From: an uncultured Cohaesibacter sp.
Lineage (GTDB): Bacteria > Pseudomonadota > Alphaproteobacteria > Rhizobiales > Cohaesibacteraceae
Length of the DNA stretch: 64,000 bases
Reading direction: 5' to 3'
NCBI RefSeq assembly: GCF_963677725.1
Contig: NZ_OY782507.1
Location: 2,852,001-2,916,000 of the forward strand
Numbering within the stretch: the stretch's first letter is position 1; each line of letters starts with the position of its first letter. The notes under the pieces were generated by a model, which worked only from the letters and a program-made list of their open reading frames with translations, had not been told where the DNA came from and ran no database searches. Positions 62,087 to 64,000 of the stretch are shown here, one piece after another. A program made the position numbers and the translations under genes.

Positions 62087-63106
62087 TTACTCAGTCAACA
62101 GGCCAAGTGCCCCGAGATATTCTCTATGACTTTCGATGAGGGCCGCAGCTTCAGGCGATTTTTTTGCCCAGCGATCCCAAGCCTGTTGCGCCGTAGCTCT
62201 GAATTTGGCCCGATCTTCCGGCGACCAGTCTTGCAGAACAACGCCCTTGTCGAGCAACGACTTCGCGGCTTCAGCATTTGCCTTTTCATTCGACAGGGTG
62301 GTCTGGAAGGCGAGTTTCTGCATTGCGGTATCAATGATGCGTTTGTGGCTTTCAGGCATGCCATCCCAAACATCCTTGTTGCAGGAAAGATGGTCTGCAG
62401 TCATGGAATGGAAACCCGGATAGGTCGCATAATTGGCAATATCATAGAAACCGAACCCGACATTGTTTGCCAGTCCGGACGCATCGGCACCATCAATGAT
62501 GCCGGTTTCCATCGCGGTGAAAACTTCAGTAAAGTCCATTACGATTGGGGTGGCGCCCATATCGGTGAAAATTTCAGTTTCAAGTCCTGGAGGAGAGCGG
62601 AATTTCCAGCCCTTCATTTCTTCAGGGTTGGCAATAGAGCGCGTCGACGTGAGCGATTCTTGGCCATAAAGCCACCAACCGACAAATTCCATCCCCTGCT
62701 CGTTATACAGCTTCTGTGCTAGCTCCTTGCCGCCGCCAAAATAGAGCCAGCTATACATCTGCCAAGGCGTCTCGTAACCACCCATAACATCAGCCAAGAA
62801 TTGGAATCCGGGATTTTTGCCGACTTGGAATATGCCGCCAGTCATATCACAGTCCAGAATGCCATTAACCGCCGCATCAAATGTATCAGCCGTACCCACG
62901 ACCGACGATGAATAAAACATTTCAACGGAAATTTCGCCGTTCGACATGACGTTGATATCATCAGCAAATTGTTGAGCGAGTTTGCCTGATGGATGGCCCG
63001 CGGCATAGTGCGTCTGAATACGCAAGTGAGTAGCATCTGCTGCGTAAACGCCACTCGCCATTACAGTTGAAATGATTGTCGAAGCAAGCAGTTTTACAAG
63101 TTTCAT
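62087..63106 (-). CDS. dctP: TRAP transporter substrate-binding protein (DctP)
   Basis: A 339-residue periplasmic receptor. The signal peptide is KLVKLLASTIISTVMASGVYA. The mature part has HYAAGHPSGKLAQQFADDIN, GWKFRSPPGLETEIFTDMGA with the substrate-binding Arg, and DFTEVFTAMETGIIDGADAS, the family motif. GGAGGAAT precedes ATG 63106. It is first in the TRAP operon with a GntR-like site upstream. Confidence 0.93.
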   Translation of the reverse strand: MKLVKLLASTIISTVMASGVYAADATHLRIQTHYAAGHPSGKLAQQFADDINVMSNGEISVEMFYSSSVVGTADTFDAAVNGILDCDMTGGIFQVGKNPGFQFLADVMGGYETPWQMYSWLYFGGGKELAQKLYNEQGMEFVGWWLYGQESLTSTRSIANPEEMKGWKFRSPPGLETEIFTDMGATPIVMDFTEVFTAMETGIIDGADASGLANNVGFGFYDIANYATYPGFHSMTADHLSCNKDVWDGMPESHKRIIDTAMQKLAFQTTLSNEKANAEAAKSLLDKGVVLQDWSPEDRAKFRATAQQAWDRWAKKSPEAAALIESHREYLGALGLLTE

Positions 63107-63215
63107 TTTATTCCTCCGAGCAGCAAATAGCTGCATATTGCCTTGGTGCGCCGGTACCTCCACAGACGCAATTTACTCAGTCATGCTATTCCCTTCACTG
63201 TCGGTTCGCAAGCAA

Positions 63216-63234
63216 TTTTTGGTATACCGTATTT
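63216..63234. promoter_or_regulatory. Candidate GntR operator upstream of dctP
   Basis: TTTTGGTATACCGTATTT is close to the UxuR/ExuR-type palindrome AAATTGGTATACCAATTT and to the sites beside gntR. A second partial site (TTTTGGTAT, 63238-63246) follows. The 63107-63514 gap otherwise shows no convincing gene. Confidence 0.55.
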
Positions 63235-63514
63235 AATATTTTGGTATTTAAACATGCTATCTGCCGCAGTCATACTGGGTTGATCAAAGGAATTGAGTGC
63301 TGAAACTCACTGACAAGAGAGTTGGTTCAGGTAATTTGAAAAGGCAGTATTTTTGGATTTTAAGTCTCTCATTTGATCTTATGACTTTACCGGAGATCCA
63401 ACGATGGCCAACGCAATGCCGGGTCAGATCATCAACATGGGATGGTCGAAGATGAACATGCGATATTCAATCAGCATGCCGCCTCAATCCGTTTTACTCA
63501 GGTCTACTGACATT

Positions 63515-64000
63515 TCACGCGAGTAGCTGTTTCACAGCCTTGAGTAGGAATTCATCCCCATTGTGAGACGCTGCAAAAGACAGCCCTACAGGGCATTCGT
63601 TGATCGATAGCAGTGGGGCGGAGATTTCGGGAAGTCGTGCCACACCAGAAAAAGCGGTTATCGTCATCGTCCGATCATAGAAATCCGTAACGGCATCCAT
63701 CGTGTTGAGCGATCCCTTCATGGGAGCGATGCTAGGCGTTGTTGGAAAACAAATAACGGATCCCGGGGTAAGGAAAGCGTTGATCGCCTCAAAAAGCCGC
63801 TCACAATGCCCAAGGCTTTTTAGAGCATCCTGCCTATTGAAAGACTGGACATTGCCGTAGGCCATGGAAAAGGTGAAGCCCAGTTCCGGCTTTGTGGTTT
63901 CAATCCAGTTTCCCACGGTGTTCTGGAATTCGAGCGTCTGTAAATCTCGCAGCGCCTTGAGATTACAATCCCTGAACTCGTATGCACTTTTGGTGATTTC
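63515..64000 (-). CDS. Amidase-signature hydrolase, C-terminal part (cut by window edge)
   Basis: The open frame continues to the right edge. It contains NLKALRDLQTLEFQ, FLTPGSVICFPTTPSIAPM, DFYDRTMTITAFSGVARLPE and PLLSINECPVGLSFAASHNG, the C-terminal pattern of amidase-signature enzymes. The catalytic Ser-Ser-Lys part lies outside the window. It is probably co-transcribed with, or an upstream neighbour of, the TRAP genes on the same strand. Confidence 0.8.
   Translation of the reverse strand, partial: EITKSAYEFRDCNLKALRDLQTLEFQNTVGNWIETTKPELGFTFSMAYGNVQSFNRQDALKSLGHCERLFEAINAFLTPGSVICFPTTPSIAPMKGSLNTMDAVTDFYDRTMTITAFSGVARLPEISAPLLSINECPVGLSFAASHNGDEFLLKAVKQLLA

Noticed and set aside
63404-63526. 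40-codon Met-rich plus-strand frame with GGAG before its ATG
   Set aside because: It is convergent with and overlaps the amidase end; length and composition do not allow a call.

Overview
The window looks like a chromosome segment of an alphaproteobacterium of the order Hyphomicrobiales (Rhizobiales), probably a marine or host-associated lineage near Cohaesibacter or Pseudovibrio; the genus is an inference. The evidence is the gene order: mdh-sucC-sucD-sucA-sucB-lpd in one run, xerC and tal beside priA and the F1 cluster atpHAGDC, and the block rppH / ctpA / envC-like / rlmH / rsfS / nadD / proA / proB / obgE / rpmA / rplU. Two Brucella Omp19-type lipoproteins and an L21 with a C-terminal extension fit the same order.

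Regions. 1-3100: two Omp19-like lipoproteins and zapE. 3.2-13.0 kb: TCA-cycle operon, with unusually regular hairpins in its intergenic gaps and an unknown four-helix membrane protein between sucB and lpd. 13.1-18 kb: a secreted hypothetical protein, xerC, tal, priA. 18.1-23.1 kb: F1-ATPase genes. 23.16-23.76 kb: a complete IS200-type element abutting a RES-domain gene. 24.3-36.7 kb: a dense minus-strand housekeeping block. 37.23 kb: tRNA-Ser(CGA).

37.3-44.9 kb: an integrated island, or two in tandem, at the tRNA-Ser gene. It has a frameshifted integrase, a stand-alone proteasome-beta-like Ntn hydrolase (Ser1/Asp17/Lys33), a serine recombinase, a small basic protein, a RepA-like ATPase, a PD-(D/E)XK restriction-like nuclease and an unknown membrane-anchored protein. 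Two diverged copies of a ~190-bp arm end in sequence like the tRNA 3' end (43.37-43.55 and 44.75-44.94 kb), which suggests stepwise accretion of two small elements, each ending with a cargo gene.

45-56.3 kb: AT-richer accessory DNA holding an Rhs-type polymorphic-toxin 'tip' locus: toxin fragments, about eleven candidate immunity genes and repeated linkers. In three places a Sec-type signal peptide is joined directly to the last ~35 residues of the Rhs core (R/M-F-I-S/Q-P-D-W/R-Y/L-D-P), skipping the whole YD-repeat shell. Many tips are broken by frameshifts or single stop codons while most immunity genes are intact. The right-hand cassettes are on the minus strand, so the cluster has inverted halves.

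56.3-64 kb: a sugar-acid catabolic and uptake locus: TIM-barrel isomerase, DenD-type D-erythronate dehydrogenase, a divergent GntR/FCD regulator, a TRAP transporter (dctP, dctQ-like, dctM) and the C-terminal part of an amidase cut by the window edge. TGGTATACC-like sites lie both in the regulator/denD gap and upstream of dctP, so one regulator may control uptake and catabolism together.
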